A DNA stretch of 64,000 nucleotides from Procambarus clarkii (GCF_040958095.1 NC_091237.1:8763079-8827078); one strand, 5' to 3'; counted from the stretch's first letter, positions 43,227-54,671 are shown. Program-made: numbers and translations. Notes: generated from the letters alone by a model not told the origin.

Positions 43227-46163
43227 ATGGATAAGGTGCAAACGTTTGTGGAGTCAGGCAAGCCTGAGGACTTGGAAGGTTGCACGAGGGATCAATTGAA
43301 ACAAATATCAGAAAAATGTGGCATTAGGTTGAAAGCATCTAAAGTAGCTGGGATGAAGGATGAGATCCTGAGGCAGTTAAGAGCCAAAAATGAAGCGGCA
43401 GAACAAGGAGCCCAGAAAGGAGCTGAAAGTGGAAAGGAGGATGATGGGCAGGATGAAGTGAGATCCCAGGGATCGAGTAGGAGCAGCAAGAGTAGCCGCA
43501 GTAGCAGGAGTAGCCGAAATAGGAGCTTGGAGAGATTCCAGTTAGAGCTCCAGATGCAGCAACAACGAGAGGACAAGGAGAGACAGTTCCAGCTGGAGAA
43601 GATGAAATTAGAACTCCAGATGAAAAATGAAGCAGAGAAGGAAAAAGAAAAAACCAGACTGGAAATAGAAAAAGAGAAAGCAAGACTAGAGGTCGAAAAA
43701 GAAAAAGCCCAGGTCGAAAAAGAAAAAGCCCAGGTCGAAAAAGAAAAAGAGAGAACAAAACAAATGCAGATAGAAGCGAATAGAACCGTGGCTGAACAGA
43801 GGATTGAACATGGGTTGCCAGAGAGCACCACCCAGGTATCACACCCACCAGAGGTTAGGGTTAGGGAGAAGGACATTCCCTTGTTTGTTCCCGAAGAGGC
43901 AGAGAGCTTCTTCGAGCATTTTGAGAAAGTAGCCAGTATCAAGGAGTGGCCACAGGAGGAATGGGCCCAGCTGGTCCAGTTAAGATTGACCGGTGCAGCC
44001 AGGGAGGCATACACCCAATTGTCACTGGAAGAGTGCCAGGATTATGCCACAGTAAAGAGCAGCATATTGCGCTCGTTTCAGTTAACCCCAGAAGCTTATA
44101 GGAAGCGCTTCAGAGAGATGATCAAAGTTGGAGCGTGTACGTTTGCTGAGACAGCAAGAGATCTGGAAAGACGATTCCAGAAGTGGATTGAGGCTGCTGG
44201 AGTTGGATCTTACGCTGACCTAAAGCAACTGATGGTCATGGAGAAGTTCTTGGAGATGATGCATCCCGAAACAAAGTTCAAGATCCAAGAAGCAGGGATA
44301 ATGGAGGTGAAAGATGCCGCAGATAGGGCGGATATGATTACTGAAGCGTACAAGAGCTTAAGGGAGAACAGAGTGAGAAGCGAGGCGAGACGCAGCAATG
44401 GAAGATCCAATGGAGTCTGGGGAGGAAGAAATTATGAAAGACCCAGAAGAGTCTGGGGTGAGAAAAATTTTGATAAATGGGCAGATAAAAGTAAGTACCC
44501 AAAAACTCAGAAGAGTAGGTCGCGCACTTCGTCTGAAAGTGAAGATGGAGGAGCAAAACGAGAAACTGATCGGTATCCAGGAAATCAAGAATCCAGTAAA
44601 GCTCCACAGAGTACGAGTAGTACGTCTGGCCCGAGGAACTCCAATACGAGTGGGCAGAGTCAGAGCTACTCTGGTACATATAGAAGAGATTTTTCCCAGA
44701 TGAGATGTTACAATTGTAACGGATTGGGTCACGTGATGCGAGATTGTAGACAGGGCAAGAGAGTTGTGACCCTGGCCATGTGTGACCCCGGAAGTAAATA
44801 TACTAATGTGTTCCGAGACAAACCACAGAGAGCGAATTTAGTGAACGAGAGGTATAGGCCGTTCATGAGTAAAGGTTGGATCAGTATAAGAGGCCAACCT
44901 GAGGTAGAAGTTGGTATCTTAAGAGATACCGGAGCTAATCAGAGCTTGATTGCGAGAAGCCTGATTGGGGATGGTCGACGGTTAGCTGGCAGTGGGAAGA
45001 TGAAAGTATATGGGTTATTGTCGGAGAGTGACATGCCCGTATGTGCTGTCCAGCTAAGGTCGGAATATGTGTCGGCGGAGGTGATGTTGGGAGTGTGCCC
45101 CGACATACCTGTTCCAGGAGTCCAAGTGATCCTGGGGAATGACTTGTGCGGGACAAAGGTGTTGCCAAGAGTCATAGCGGAGACTGTGCCAGAGGAGTGC
45201 CCAGAAGGCCATGGCACGGGTGGGACACCTGAGAGTGTGAACCTGACTGACATCCGAGGAGATGAGTCAGGAGACAGCCAAGCCATTGAGTACCCCGTCT
45301 CGGTAGTGAGGAAGGCAGAGGTGGCCGACAAGGAAGACGCTGGAGAAGATGATACAGTGTCGATTCAGCCGGTGGAAGATATCGACGTAGATATAGCGTG
45401 GCTGTTTGATGAAGATCCAGCCCAGGAAAATGGAGTCTCGGTGAGGTCGAAAGTGAAGATGGCCCAGCCGAAGAAGAATCGTGAGAAGAGAGCGGACCTG
45501 AGTAGAGCCCAGGCTGCTGAAATTAAAGGTCGGAAGGCGAATGCAGCTGTGCTGAGTAGGAACGAGGAAAGATGTGGACATACTGAGGACGGGAGTAGAG
45601 CGTCACGTTGTCCACGAGCACAGAGGCATAGGGATAGTGGAGTTAAGTTGTTTGAGATGTCAGGAGTCGACATGTTTCACAGAAAACGTGGCGGAGGGAT
45701 AGTGAAGAAGAGTAATAGCCGGGAAAATGAAAGGAGAAGAGACAGTATGTGTGGAGAGATGCTTACGAGCACACAAGGAGAGGTAAAGCGACATGTATGG
45801 TCGAGTGCTGTTGGATGTAGTGCAGTGCTCGAACAAACTTTTAGGGAACGAAGAAGAGTCGAAGGAGAAGAAATGGAGTGGTATAGAAGTGAAAAGTGTA
45901 GGAAGAGGATGATGATGCAAGCATGGAGGGATAGAAGAAAGCCGAGGACTCGATGGAAGTCAGACAGGATGAGCTCTCGGATAAAGGAGGAGACGGAAGG
46001 GAGAATCGTCGGTGAAGACGAGGGAGTGAAGTATGATGACAGGAGGCGAAAGTATAATGGCAGTAGATGGAAGTATGAAGACGACAGAGGAGGTACAGAC
46101 AGCAGATGTCTGACTCTGGACGTGAAGAGAAGAAGACGAGGAAATGGAGGGTGGAGACAATAA
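43227..46163 (+). CDS. gag: Gypsy Gag-protease polyprotein with basic C-terminus, copy 1
   Basis: The ATG at 43227 (ACAAAGATGG) is preferred over the in-frame ATG at 43188, giving 978 codons. SAP-like N-terminus (MDKVQTFVESG, DQLKQISEKCG); Ser/Arg linker; coiled coil of EKEKA repeats; capsid-like core (ESFFEHFEKVASIKEW, LRLTGAAREAY, YRKRFREMIKVG). Zinc knuckle CYNCNGLGHVMRDC; retropepsin with ILRDTGANQSLIA and VQVILGNDL. The last 230 residues are very rich in Arg/Lys/Glu and match no pol domain I know. RT, RNase H and integrase are missing, so the unit is non-autonomous for replication. The intact frame suggests recent activity in trans. Confidence 0.93.
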   Translation: MDKVQTFVESGKPEDLEGCTRDQLKQISEKCGIRLKASKVAGMKDEILRQLRAKNEAAEQGAQKGAESGKEDDGQDEVRSQGSSRSSKSSRSSRSSRNRSLERFQLELQMQQQREDKERQFQLEKMKLELQMKNEAEKEKEKTRLEIEKEKARLEVEKEKAQVEKEKAQVEKEKERTKQMQIEANRTVAEQRIEHGLPESTTQVSHPPEVRVREKDIPLFVPEEAESFFEHFEKVASIKEWPQEEWAQLVQLRLTGAAREAYTQLSLEECQDYATVKSSILRSFQLTPEAYRKRFREMIKVGACTFAETARDLERRFQKWIEAAGVGSYADLKQLMVMEKFLEMMHPETKFKIQEAGIMEVKDAADRADMITEAYKSLRENRVRSEARRSNGRSNGVWGGRNYERPRRVWGEKNFDKWADKSKYPKTQKSRSRTSSESEDGGAKRETDRYPGNQESSKAPQSTSSTSGPRNSNTSGQSQSYSGTYRRDFSQMRCYNCNGLGHVMRDCRQGKRVVTLAMCDPGSKYTNVFRDKPQRANLVNERYRPFMSKGWISIRGQPEVEVGILRDTGANQSLIARSLIGDGRRLAGSGKMKVYGLLSESDMPVCAVQLRSEYVSAEVMLGVCPDIPVPGVQVILGNDLCGTKVLPRVIAETVPEECPEGHGTGGTPESVNLTDIRGDESGDSQAIEYPVSVVRKAEVADKEDAGEDDTVSIQPVEDIDVDIAWLFDEDPAQENGVSVRSKVKMAQPKKNREKRADLSRAQAAEIKGRKANAAVLSRNEERCGHTEDGSRASRCPRAQRHRDSGVKLFEMSGVDMFHRKRGGGIVKKSNSRENERRRDSMCGEMLTSTQGEVKRHVWSSAVGCSAVLEQTFRERRRVEGEEMEWYRSEKCRKRMMMQAWRDRRKPRTRWKSDRMSSRIKEETEGRIVGEDEGVKYDDRRRKYNGSRWKYEDDRGGTDSRCLTLDVKRRRRGNGGWRQ

Positions 46164-46409
46164 GTAGAGTGGACCAATGGATTGCAGGCGTCCAAGGAGG
46201 ACAGCCTAGCCAAGAGGTGCCAGAGAAGTCAAATCGTTTATGAGAAGATCATGGTTCTGGAGAGAGGTGAGCCAGATGTTGCAAGGAGCAACGAACTAAT
46301 TGTAGACTCCTAAGAGAGTATATCGGGTGAAGAACGAGACAGTGTGGTGGCGGATGTATTATCCCGAGCTTTGCCACTGGAATAACTCTCAAAAATAAGG
46401 GGAGGGGAG
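46164..46409 (+). pseudogene. Remnant of pol 3' end plus polypurine tract
   Basis: Downstream of the ORF, NDSVVADVLSRALPLE and a stop TAA at 46383-46385 preserve the A-D-x-L-S-R motif normally found at the end of RNase H in Gypsy Pol. Next come AAGGGGAGGGG AG and the LTR. So an internal deletion removed most of pol, leaving only its tail. In families with integrase before RT, this would be the natural Pol end. Identical copy at 51551-51796. Confidence 0.7.
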
Positions 46410-48473
46410 TGTTATGATCTCAGCCTGCAGGAGAAACGAGTCTCCCTTCTTGAGAGTTATTCAGCAAGCCTGACCTAACTAGAAGGTCTAGCAAATATTG
46501 AGGTGATAACCCATATGAAAAATGGCTGGTTGGATATGTAAAACAATTTAAGATTATGGGCAGTAAGTAAGGAAATAGATAAATGACTGGCTAGGAGATG
46601 TGGACACTTTGCTGGAGGCGTGAGGCTCGCTTCCGGAGGACCTTGACCTCACTTGAGTGCCAGACATCGCAGGGGGAAGCCGCGCTCCGTTTGAGCTCCC
46701 GCCAGAAGGGAACCCCTAGTGATATATCTCGCAGAGAAGAGAAGTGTGCGGACGTACCAGCTGTGGAATCGAGCTGGGAACGTTGTGGTCTCAAGTCCTG
46801 GTCGACGAGCAGATATTAAATCGCCCAGAAGCATTATTGTGGGCTGTGTGGAGCGCCCTGACCAGACGCCGTCAGAGGAAAAGCGCCCTCGATCAGTTAA
46901 TCTGTGGTAAGCACGATATACGCCAGTTCATAGTGATCGCTTGTAGTTTGGTCGTGTGCCCAGCGACAGTAGCGATGTTTATTTATAAGTTAGACATGTT
47001 TTAATAAGGCAGAAAGCCTGAAATAAGAGAGTGGAGAGGGAGGAGCACGGAGCGACGTCCGTCCCCTCTGAGCGCTGGCGGACGACTGAGGGAGCCTGGC
47101 TCCGGATGGAGGAAGACCCTCCCAGCGAGTGAGGACGCCGCCGCCAGGCGAGGTGGAGTATGGACCCGCCCAAAACGGGGGAGTCCACTCTCACTGTATG
47201 TAGAGGACAGATAGAGGTTTGAGGCAAGCATATTGTGTGGTTATTTGTGTTTATGTGTTAAAGGGGAACATTTTATTGGAATGTCGATGGGTTGCAGGTT
47301 TGTTCTTTGGGGAAGAAGTTGCTGAGAACTTCGAAGCCAGCAGAGGAAGTAGCTGATGAGACTCCAAGGTAGTGAAGCAGAGGACCTCGAGCTGTGAGGA
47401 GAAGCAGCAGTGAAGAGGAGTGTCACGTGCTTCTGTAGAGGTGGTGTAGCAGCCAAGAGAGCTGTGGAAGAACCTAACAGAAGGGTGAAGCACCGTAGTT
47501 ACTCAAGGAAACTTCATGATAGCAGCCTGGAGGAGCTGCAGAGGATCCTGGTAGTGAAGCCCGGAAGAACCTAAGGATATTAGGGTTGTGAACTTCCAGA
47601 GGTGGAAGGGGAAGTTCTGGTGGATTACTAGTAGGGAGTTGATAGTGTTTGGTTGTCAGTAGCGTGCAAGACGCAGTGAGAGGTGAGTGACTGTTTGCAT
47701 TCTTATGTCAAGGAGTGATTTATTCTGAAGCTTAGAGTTGCAGTCGTAGGCTTGATTACCTACAGATGTATGTGCTCGAGGACTGACAGGGATCGATTAA
47801 TCATTGTTGTGTATCAGTGAACATTTATACTGATATATGTTATTGCATCCAAATGCTGATTTTCTATATATACATTATCTTGCTGATAGTGCAACAGTGT
47901 ATGTAGGCTTGACCAACTTGAGGAGGTTAATAGTACCAGGTGGTGAACCAGGAGTTGGGATACCACTTGATAAGCTGATAATAGAGTTCTGATGGTATTG
48001 GAGTGCAACCTGATTTGGATATTATAGAGTATAGGATTCATTATTATTAGATGTGTGTATGTATCGTGTATGTGCTTTGTTCAGTAAATGTGTTACAATT
48101 TGCTGGTGTTTGCCCTTGTCCTAGTGAGGCTTCCCAGGAGGTAGTAAAGAAGGAGAGAGAGAGAGGAAGAACCATGAACCACTGCTGTGGACAGGGTAGG
48201 AGGTAATACTGGTAAGTCATAGGGGGATTGAGGAGATCATATCTCATAAGGAGAGAGTGGGGAGTCACAGCGGCTCGAGTGGGTGTGTGCACGTGACAAC
48301 GAGGCTAAGTGTTGGAGCCGCATCCCCTGAACGTGTGACGTTGAGCCCCTCTCCAAGAGCCAGAAGCGCCAAGGGTGATCTCCTAGTATAAGCACTCTGC
48401 CGAGTTGTGGGTTGGGTTGTCCATAGAGAAGGATCAACGACGACAACACCAACCAACCCACAGTCTATATAAT
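46410..48473 (+). repeat. LTR copy 2 (shared, central)
   Basis: Identical by eye to copy 1. It is preceded by a polypurine tract and followed by a primer-binding site, so it serves both units, as expected for a tandem formed by LTR exchange. Confidence 0.93.
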
Positions 48474-48613
48474 AAATTGGGGGCCTGTCCGGGAGAGTGA
48501 ACTGACACACCCACACCCTGTCCAAGAGTGGATTTGTACACCCTTGCTGAAATAGATAAACTGTGTGAACGCAGGTGTATATTCTCTCTCTTGGGAAGAC
48601 TCACAGGACAAAG

Positions 48614-51550
48614 ATGGATAAGGTGCAAACGTTTGTGGAGTCAGGCAAGCCTGAGGACTTGGAAGGTTGCACGAGGGATCAATTGAAACAAATATCAGAA
48701 AAATGTGGCATTAGGTTGAAAGCATCTAAAGTAGCTGGGATGAAGGATGAGATCCTGAGGCAGTTAAGAGCCAAAAATGAAGCGGCAGAACAAGGAGCCC
48801 AGAAAGGAGCTGAAAGTGGAAAGGAGGATGATGGGCAGGATGAAGTGAGATCCCAGGGATCGAGTAGGAGCAGCAAGAGTAGCCGCAGTAGCAGGAGTAG
48901 CCGAAATAGGAGCTTGGAGAGATTCCAGTTAGAGCTCCAGATGCAGCAACAACGAGAGGACAAGGAGAGACAGTTCCAGCTGGAGAAGATGAAATTAGAA
49001 CTCCAGATGAAAAATGAAGCAGAGAAGGAAAAAGAAAAAACCAGACTGGAAATAGAAAAAGAGAAAGCAAGACTAGAGGTCGAAAAAGAAAAAGCCCAGG
49101 TCGAAAAAGAAAAAGCCCAGGTCGAAAAAGAAAAAGAGAGAACAAAACAAATGCAGATAGAAGCGAATAGAACCGTGGCTGAACAGAGGATTGAACATGG
49201 GTTGCCAGAGAGCACCACCCAGGTATCACACCCACCAGAGGTTAGGGTTAGGGAGAAGGACATTCCCTTGTTTGTTCCCGAAGAGGCAGAGAGCTTCTTC
49301 GAGCATTTTGAGAAAGTAGCCAGTATCAAGGAGTGGCCACAGGAGGAATGGGCCCAGCTGGTCCAGTTAAGATTGACCGGTGCAGCCAGGGAGGCATACA
49401 CCCAATTGTCACTGGAAGAGTGCCAGGATTATGCCACAGTAAAGAGCAGCATATTGCGCTCGTTTCAGTTAACCCCAGAAGCTTATAGGAAGCGCTTCAG
49501 AGAGATGATCAAAGTTGGAGCGTGTACGTTTGCTGAGACAGCAAGAGATCTGGAAAGACGATTCCAGAAGTGGATTGAGGCTGCTGGAGTTGGATCTTAC
49601 GCTGACCTAAAGCAACTGATGGTCATGGAGAAGTTCTTGGAGATGATGCATCCCGAAACAAAGTTCAAGATCCAAGAAGCAGGGATAATGGAGGTGAAAG
49701 ATGCCGCAGATAGGGCGGATATGATTACTGAAGCGTACAAGAGCTTAAGGGAGAACAGAGTGAGAAGCGAGGCGAGACGCAGCAATGGAAGATCCAATGG
49801 AGTCTGGGGAGGAAGAAATTATGAAAGACCCAGAAGAGTCTGGGGTGAGAAAAATTTTGATAAATGGGCAGATAAAAGTAAGTACCCAAAAACTCAGAAG
49901 AGTAGGTCGCGCACTTCGTCTGAAAGTGAAGATGGAGGAGCAAAACGAGAAACTGATCGGTATCCAGGAAATCAAGAATCCAGTAAAGCTCCACAGAGTA
50001 CGAGTAGTACGTCTGGCCCGAGGAACTCCAATACGAGTGGGCAGAGTCAGAGCTACTCTGGTACATATAGAAGAGATTTTTCCCAGATGAGATGTTACAA
50101 TTGTAACGGATTGGGTCACGTGATGCGAGATTGTAGACAGGGCAAGAGAGTTGTGACCCTGGCCATGTGTGACCCCGGAAGTAAATATACTAATGTGTTC
50201 CGAGACAAACCACAGAGAGCGAATTTAGTGAACGAGAGGTATAGGCCGTTCATGAGTAAAGGTTGGATCAGTATAAGAGGCCAACCTGAGGTAGAAGTTG
50301 GTATCTTAAGAGATACCGGAGCTAATCAGAGCTTGATTGCGAGAAGCCTGATTGGGGATGGTCGACGGTTAGCTGGCAGTGGGAAGATGAAAGTATATGG
50401 GTTATTGTCGGAGAGTGACATGCCCGTATGTGCTGTCCAGCTAAGGTCGGAATATGTGTCGGCGGAGGTGATGTTGGGAGTGTGCCCCGACATACCTGTT
50501 CCAGGAGTCCAAGTGATCCTGGGGAATGACTTGTGCGGGACAAAGGTGTTGCCAAGAGTCATAGCGGAGACTGTGCCAGAGGAGTGCCCAGAAGGCCATG
50601 GCACGGGTGGGACACCTGAGAGTGTGAACCTGACTGACATCCGAGGAGATGAGTCAGGAGACCGCCAAGCCATTGAGTACCCCGTCTCGGTAGTGAGGAA
50701 GGCAGAGGTGGCCGACAAGGAAGACGCTGGAGAAGATGATACAGTGTCGATTCAGCCGGTGGAAGATATCGACGTAGATATAGCGTGGCTGTTTGATGAA
50801 GATCCAGCCCAGGAAAATGGAGTCTCGGTGAGGTCGAAAGTGAAGATGGCCCAGCCGAAGAAGAATCGTGAGAAGAGAGCGGACCTGAGTAGAGCCCAGG
50901 CTGCTGAAATTAAAGGTCGGAAGGCGAATGCAGCTGTGCTGAGTAGGAACGAGGAAAGATGTGGACATACTGAGGACGGGAGTAGAGCGTCACGTTGTCC
51001 ACGAGCACAGAGGCATAGGGATAGTGGAGTTAAGTTGTTTGAGATGTCAGGAGTCGACATGTTTCACAGAAAACGTGGCGGAGGGATAGTGAAGAAGAGT
51101 AATAGCCGGGAAAATGAAAGGAGAAGAGACAGTATGTGTGGAGAGATGCTTACGAGCACACAAGGAGAGGTAAAGCGACATGTATGGTCGAGTGCTGTTG
51201 GATGTAGTGCAGTGCTCGAACAAACTTTTAGGGAACGAAGAAGAGTCGAAGGAGAAGAAATGGAGTGGTATAGAAGTGAAAAGTGTAGGAAGAGGATGAT
51301 GATGCAAGCATGGAGGGATAGAAGAAAGCCGAGGACTCGATGGAAGTCAGACAGGATGAGCTCTCGGATAAAGGAGGAGACGGAAGGGAGAATCGTCGGT
51401 GAAGACGAGGGAGTGAAGTATGATGACAGGAGGCGAAAGTATAATGGCAGTAGATGGAAGTATGAAGACGACAGAGGAGGTACAGACAGCAGATGTCTGA
51501 CTCTGGACGTGAAGAGAAGAAGACGAGGAAATGGAGGGTGGAGACAATAA
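48614..51550 (+). CDS. gag: Gypsy Gag-protease polyprotein with basic C-terminus, copy 2
   Basis: Exact 5387-bp repeat of the ORF at 43227-46163, with the same start context, domains and stop. One residue differs in my reading: Arg instead of Ser after GDESGD (codon near 50665). Both ORFs are intact, so no mutation pressure distinguishes them yet. The same absence of RT and integrase applies. An assembly artefact would also give near-identity, but the single difference argues slightly for two real copies. Confidence 0.93.
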   Translation: MDKVQTFVESGKPEDLEGCTRDQLKQISEKCGIRLKASKVAGMKDEILRQLRAKNEAAEQGAQKGAESGKEDDGQDEVRSQGSSRSSKSSRSSRSSRNRSLERFQLELQMQQQREDKERQFQLEKMKLELQMKNEAEKEKEKTRLEIEKEKARLEVEKEKAQVEKEKAQVEKEKERTKQMQIEANRTVAEQRIEHGLPESTTQVSHPPEVRVREKDIPLFVPEEAESFFEHFEKVASIKEWPQEEWAQLVQLRLTGAAREAYTQLSLEECQDYATVKSSILRSFQLTPEAYRKRFREMIKVGACTFAETARDLERRFQKWIEAAGVGSYADLKQLMVMEKFLEMMHPETKFKIQEAGIMEVKDAADRADMITEAYKSLRENRVRSEARRSNGRSNGVWGGRNYERPRRVWGEKNFDKWADKSKYPKTQKSRSRTSSESEDGGAKRETDRYPGNQESSKAPQSTSSTSGPRNSNTSGQSQSYSGTYRRDFSQMRCYNCNGLGHVMRDCRQGKRVVTLAMCDPGSKYTNVFRDKPQRANLVNERYRPFMSKGWISIRGQPEVEVGILRDTGANQSLIARSLIGDGRRLAGSGKMKVYGLLSESDMPVCAVQLRSEYVSAEVMLGVCPDIPVPGVQVILGNDLCGTKVLPRVIAETVPEECPEGHGTGGTPESVNLTDIRGDESGDRQAIEYPVSVVRKAEVADKEDAGEDDTVSIQPVEDIDVDIAWLFDEDPAQENGVSVRSKVKMAQPKKNREKRADLSRAQAAEIKGRKANAAVLSRNEERCGHTEDGSRASRCPRAQRHRDSGVKLFEMSGVDMFHRKRGGGIVKKSNSRENERRRDSMCGEMLTSTQGEVKRHVWSSAVGCSAVLEQTFRERRRVEGEEMEWYRSEKCRKRMMMQAWRDRRKPRTRWKSDRMSSRIKEETEGRIVGEDEGVKYDDRRRKYNGSRWKYEDDRGGTDSRCLTLDVKRRRRGNGGWRQ

Positions 51551-51796
51551 GTAGAGTGGACCAATGGATTGCAGGCGTCCAAGGAGGACAGCCTAGCCAA
51601 GAGGTGCCAGAGAAGTCAAATCGTTTATGAGAAGATCATGGTTCTGGAGAGAGGTGAGCCAGATGTTGCAAGGAGCAACGAACTAATTGTAGACTCCTAA
51701 GAGAGTATATCGGGTGAAGAACGAGACAGTGTGGTGGCGGATGTATTATCCCGAGCTTTGCCACTGGAATAACTCTCAAAAATAAGGGGAGGGGAG

Positions 51797-53860
51797 TGTT
51801 ATGATCTCAGCCTGCAGGAGAAACGAGTCTCCCTTCTTGAGAGTTATTCAGCAAGCCTGACCTAACTAGAAGGTCTAGCAAATATTGAGGTGATAACCCA
51901 TATGAAAAATGGCTGGTTGGATATGTAAAACAATTTAAGATTATGGGCAGTAAGTAAGGAAATAGATAAATGACTGGCTAGGAGATGTGGACACTTTGCT
52001 GGAGGCGTGAGGCTCGCTTCCGGAGGACCTTGACCTCACTTGAGTGCCAGACATCGCAGGGGGAAGCCGCGCTCCGTTTGAGCTCCCGCCAGAAGGGAAC
52101 CCCTAGTGATATATCTCGCAGAGAAGAGAAGTGTGCGGACGTACCAGCTGTGGAATCGAGCTGGGAACGTTGTGGTCTCAAGTCCTGGTCGACGAGCAGA
52201 TATTAAATCGCCCAGAAGCATTATTGTGGGCTGTGTGGAGCGCCCTGACCAGACGCCGTCAGAGGAAAAGCGCCCTCGATCAGTTAATCTGTGGTAAGCA
52301 CGATATACGCCAGTTCATAGTGATCGCTTGTAGTTTGGTCGTGTGCCCAGCGACAGTAGCGATGTTTATTTATAAGTTAGACATGTTTTAATAAGGCAGA
52401 AAGCCTGAAATAAGAGAGTGGAGAGGGAGGAGCACGGAGCGACGTCCGTCCCCTCTGAGCGCTGGCGGACGACTGAGGGAGCCTGGCTCCGGATGGAGGA
52501 AGACCCTCCCAGCGAGTGAGGACGCCGCCGCCAGGCGAGGTGGAGTATGGACCCGCCCAAAACGGGGGAGTCCACTCTCACTGTATGTAGAGGACAGATA
52601 GAGGTTTGAGGCAAGCATATTGTGTGGTTATTTGTGTTTATGTGTTAAAGGGGAACATTTTATTGGAATGTCGATGGGTTGCAGGTTTGTTCTTTGGGGA
52701 AGAAGTTGCTGAGAACTTCGAAGCCAGCAGAGGAAGTAGCTGATGAGACTCCAAGGTAGTGAAGCAGAGGACCTCGAGCTGTGAGGAGAAGCAGCAGTGA
52801 AGAGGAGTGTCACGTGCTTCTGTAGAGGTGGTGTAGCAGCCAAGAGAGCTGTGGAAGAACCTAACAGAAGGGTGAAGCACCGTAGTTACTCAAGGAAACT
52901 TCATGATAGCAGCCTGGAGGAGCTGCAGAGGATCCTGGTAGTGAAGCCCGGAAGAACCTAAGGATATTAGGGTTGTGAACTTCCAGAGGTGGAAGGGGAA
53001 GTTCTGGTGGATTACTAGTAGGGAGTTGATAGTGTTTGGTTGTCAGTAGCGTGCAAGACGCAGTGAGAGGTGAGTGACTGTTTGCATTCTTATGTCAAGG
53101 AGTGATTTATTCTGAAGCTTAGAGTTGCAGTCGTAGGCTTGATTACCTACAGATGTATGTGCTCGAGGACTGACAGGGATCGATTAATCATTGTTGTGTA
53201 TCAGTGAACATTTATACTGATATATGTTATTGCATCCAAATGCTGATTTTCTATATATACATTATCTTGCTGATAGTGCAACAGTGTATGTAGGCTTGAC
53301 CAACTTGAGGAGGTTAATAGTACCAGGTGGTGAACCAGGAGTTGGGATACCACTTGATAAGCTGATAATAGAGTTCTGATGGTATTGGAGTGCAACCTGA
53401 TTTGGATATTATAGAGTATAGGATTCATTATTATTAGATGTGTGTATGTATCGTGTATGTGCTTTGTTCAGTAAATGTGTTACAATTTGCTGGTGTTTGC
53501 CCTTGTCCTAGTGAGGCTTCCCAGGAGGTAGTAAAGAAGGAGAGAGAGAGAGGAAGAACCATGAACCACTGCTGTGGACAGGGTAGGAGGTAATACTGGT
53601 AAGTCATAGGGGGATTGAGGAGATCATATCTCATAAGGAGAGAGTGGGGAGTCACAGCGGCTCGAGTGGGTGTGTGCACGTGACAACGAGGCTAAGTGTT
53701 GGAGCCGCATCCCCTGAACGTGTGACGTTGAGCCCCTCTCCAAGAGCCAGAAGCGCCAAGGGTGATCTCCTAGTATAAGCACTCTGCCGAGTTGTGGGTT
53801 GGGTTGTCCATAGAGAAGGATCAACGACGACAACACCAACCAACCCACAGTCTATATAAT
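51797..53860 (+). repeat. LTR copy 3 of the young Gypsy array
   Basis: Ends CTATATAAT at 53860, followed by TSD ATAGT and then the older LTR (GCAACATTGTG). The point of divergence from copies 1 and 2 defines the LTR end. Confidence 0.93.
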
Positions 53861-54441
53861 ATAGTGCAACATTGTGTTATAAGAATTGACCTACTTGAGG
53901 AGGTTGGTGGTATTAGGTGGTGAATCAGGAGATAGGATACCACTTGATAAGCAGGTGATAGAGTTCTGATGGTGTTGGAGTGCAACCTGACTGAAATAGT
54001 ATAGAGTGTAGGATTCATTATTATTATATGTGTGTATGTATTGTGTATGTGCTTTGTCCAGTAAATGTATTCAAATTTGCTGGTGTTTGCCCTTGTCCTA
54101 GTGAGGCTTCCCAGGAAGTAGAAAAGAAGGAGAGAGAGAGAGAACCAAGAACCACTGCTGTGGACAGGGTAGAAGGTAATACTAATAAGTCAAAGAGAAT
54201 TAAGGAGATCATATCGCATAAGGAGAGAGTGGGGAGTCACAGCGGCTCGAGTGGGTGTGTGCATGTGACAACGAGGCTAAGTATTGGAGCCGCATCCCCT
54301 AAACGTGTGACGTTAAGCCCCTCTCCAAGAGTCAGAAGCGCCCAGTGTGATCTTCTGGTAAAGTATACGCACTCTACCAAGTTGTGGGTTGGGTTATCCA
54401 CAGAGAAGGATCAACGACAACACCCAACCCACAATAAAATA
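53861..54441 (+). mobile_element. Old solo LTR, right part
   Basis: Divergent copy of the last 580 bp of the young LTR: TAGTGCAACATTGTG, CTTGTCCTAGTGAGGCTTCC, GGGTTGGGTTATCCACAG. Ends ACAATAAAATA, followed by TTGGG. The following GG could instead be part of a primer-binding site. Confidence 0.85.
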
Positions 54442-54446
54442 TTGGG

Positions 54447-54671
54447 GGAGGGATGATCGTGGGGTGGGTTTGTTGTTTGTGTGTGTGTGTGGATGGGAAG
54501 GTGGGAGTGAGGGAGGGAAGGAAGAAGGAAGGAATGAATGAAGCAGGGAGGGAGTCACTGGTCACTCAGTCACCTACGTGTCAAAAACCCTGTTTTGGAA
54601 GGTTCTCCTGTAGTGGGAGAGGGAAGGTGTTTTGCAGTTCTTATTGTGTGTGTGTGTGTATATTCACCTAT
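54447..54671. other. Low-complexity spacer
   Basis: (GT)n runs at about 54476-54491 and 54643-54661, and a GGAAGG/GAAT-rich stretch. No coding signal. Confidence 0.5.

Larger units (their letters stand above)
41018..53865 (+). mobile_element. Young Gypsy-type tandem: LTR-internal-LTR-internal-LTR
   Basis: LTRs start at 41023, 46410 and 51797, an exact 5387-bp period, and are 2064 bp each. Internal regions 43087-46409 and 48474-51796 (3323 bp) are nearly identical. I noticed one difference: AGC versus CGC codon (Ser/Arg) at about 45278 and 50665. TSD ATAGT is at 41018-41022 and 53861-53865 and restores the uninterrupted old LTR. One insertion event followed by LTR-LTR unequal exchange would give this, as could an assembly duplication. 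Confidence 0.93.

Noticed and set aside
43292-44014. 240-codon minus-strand ORF with Ser/Phe-rich repeats
   Set aside because: Shadow of the Gag coiled-coil region on the opposite strand; repeated identically 5387 bp away.
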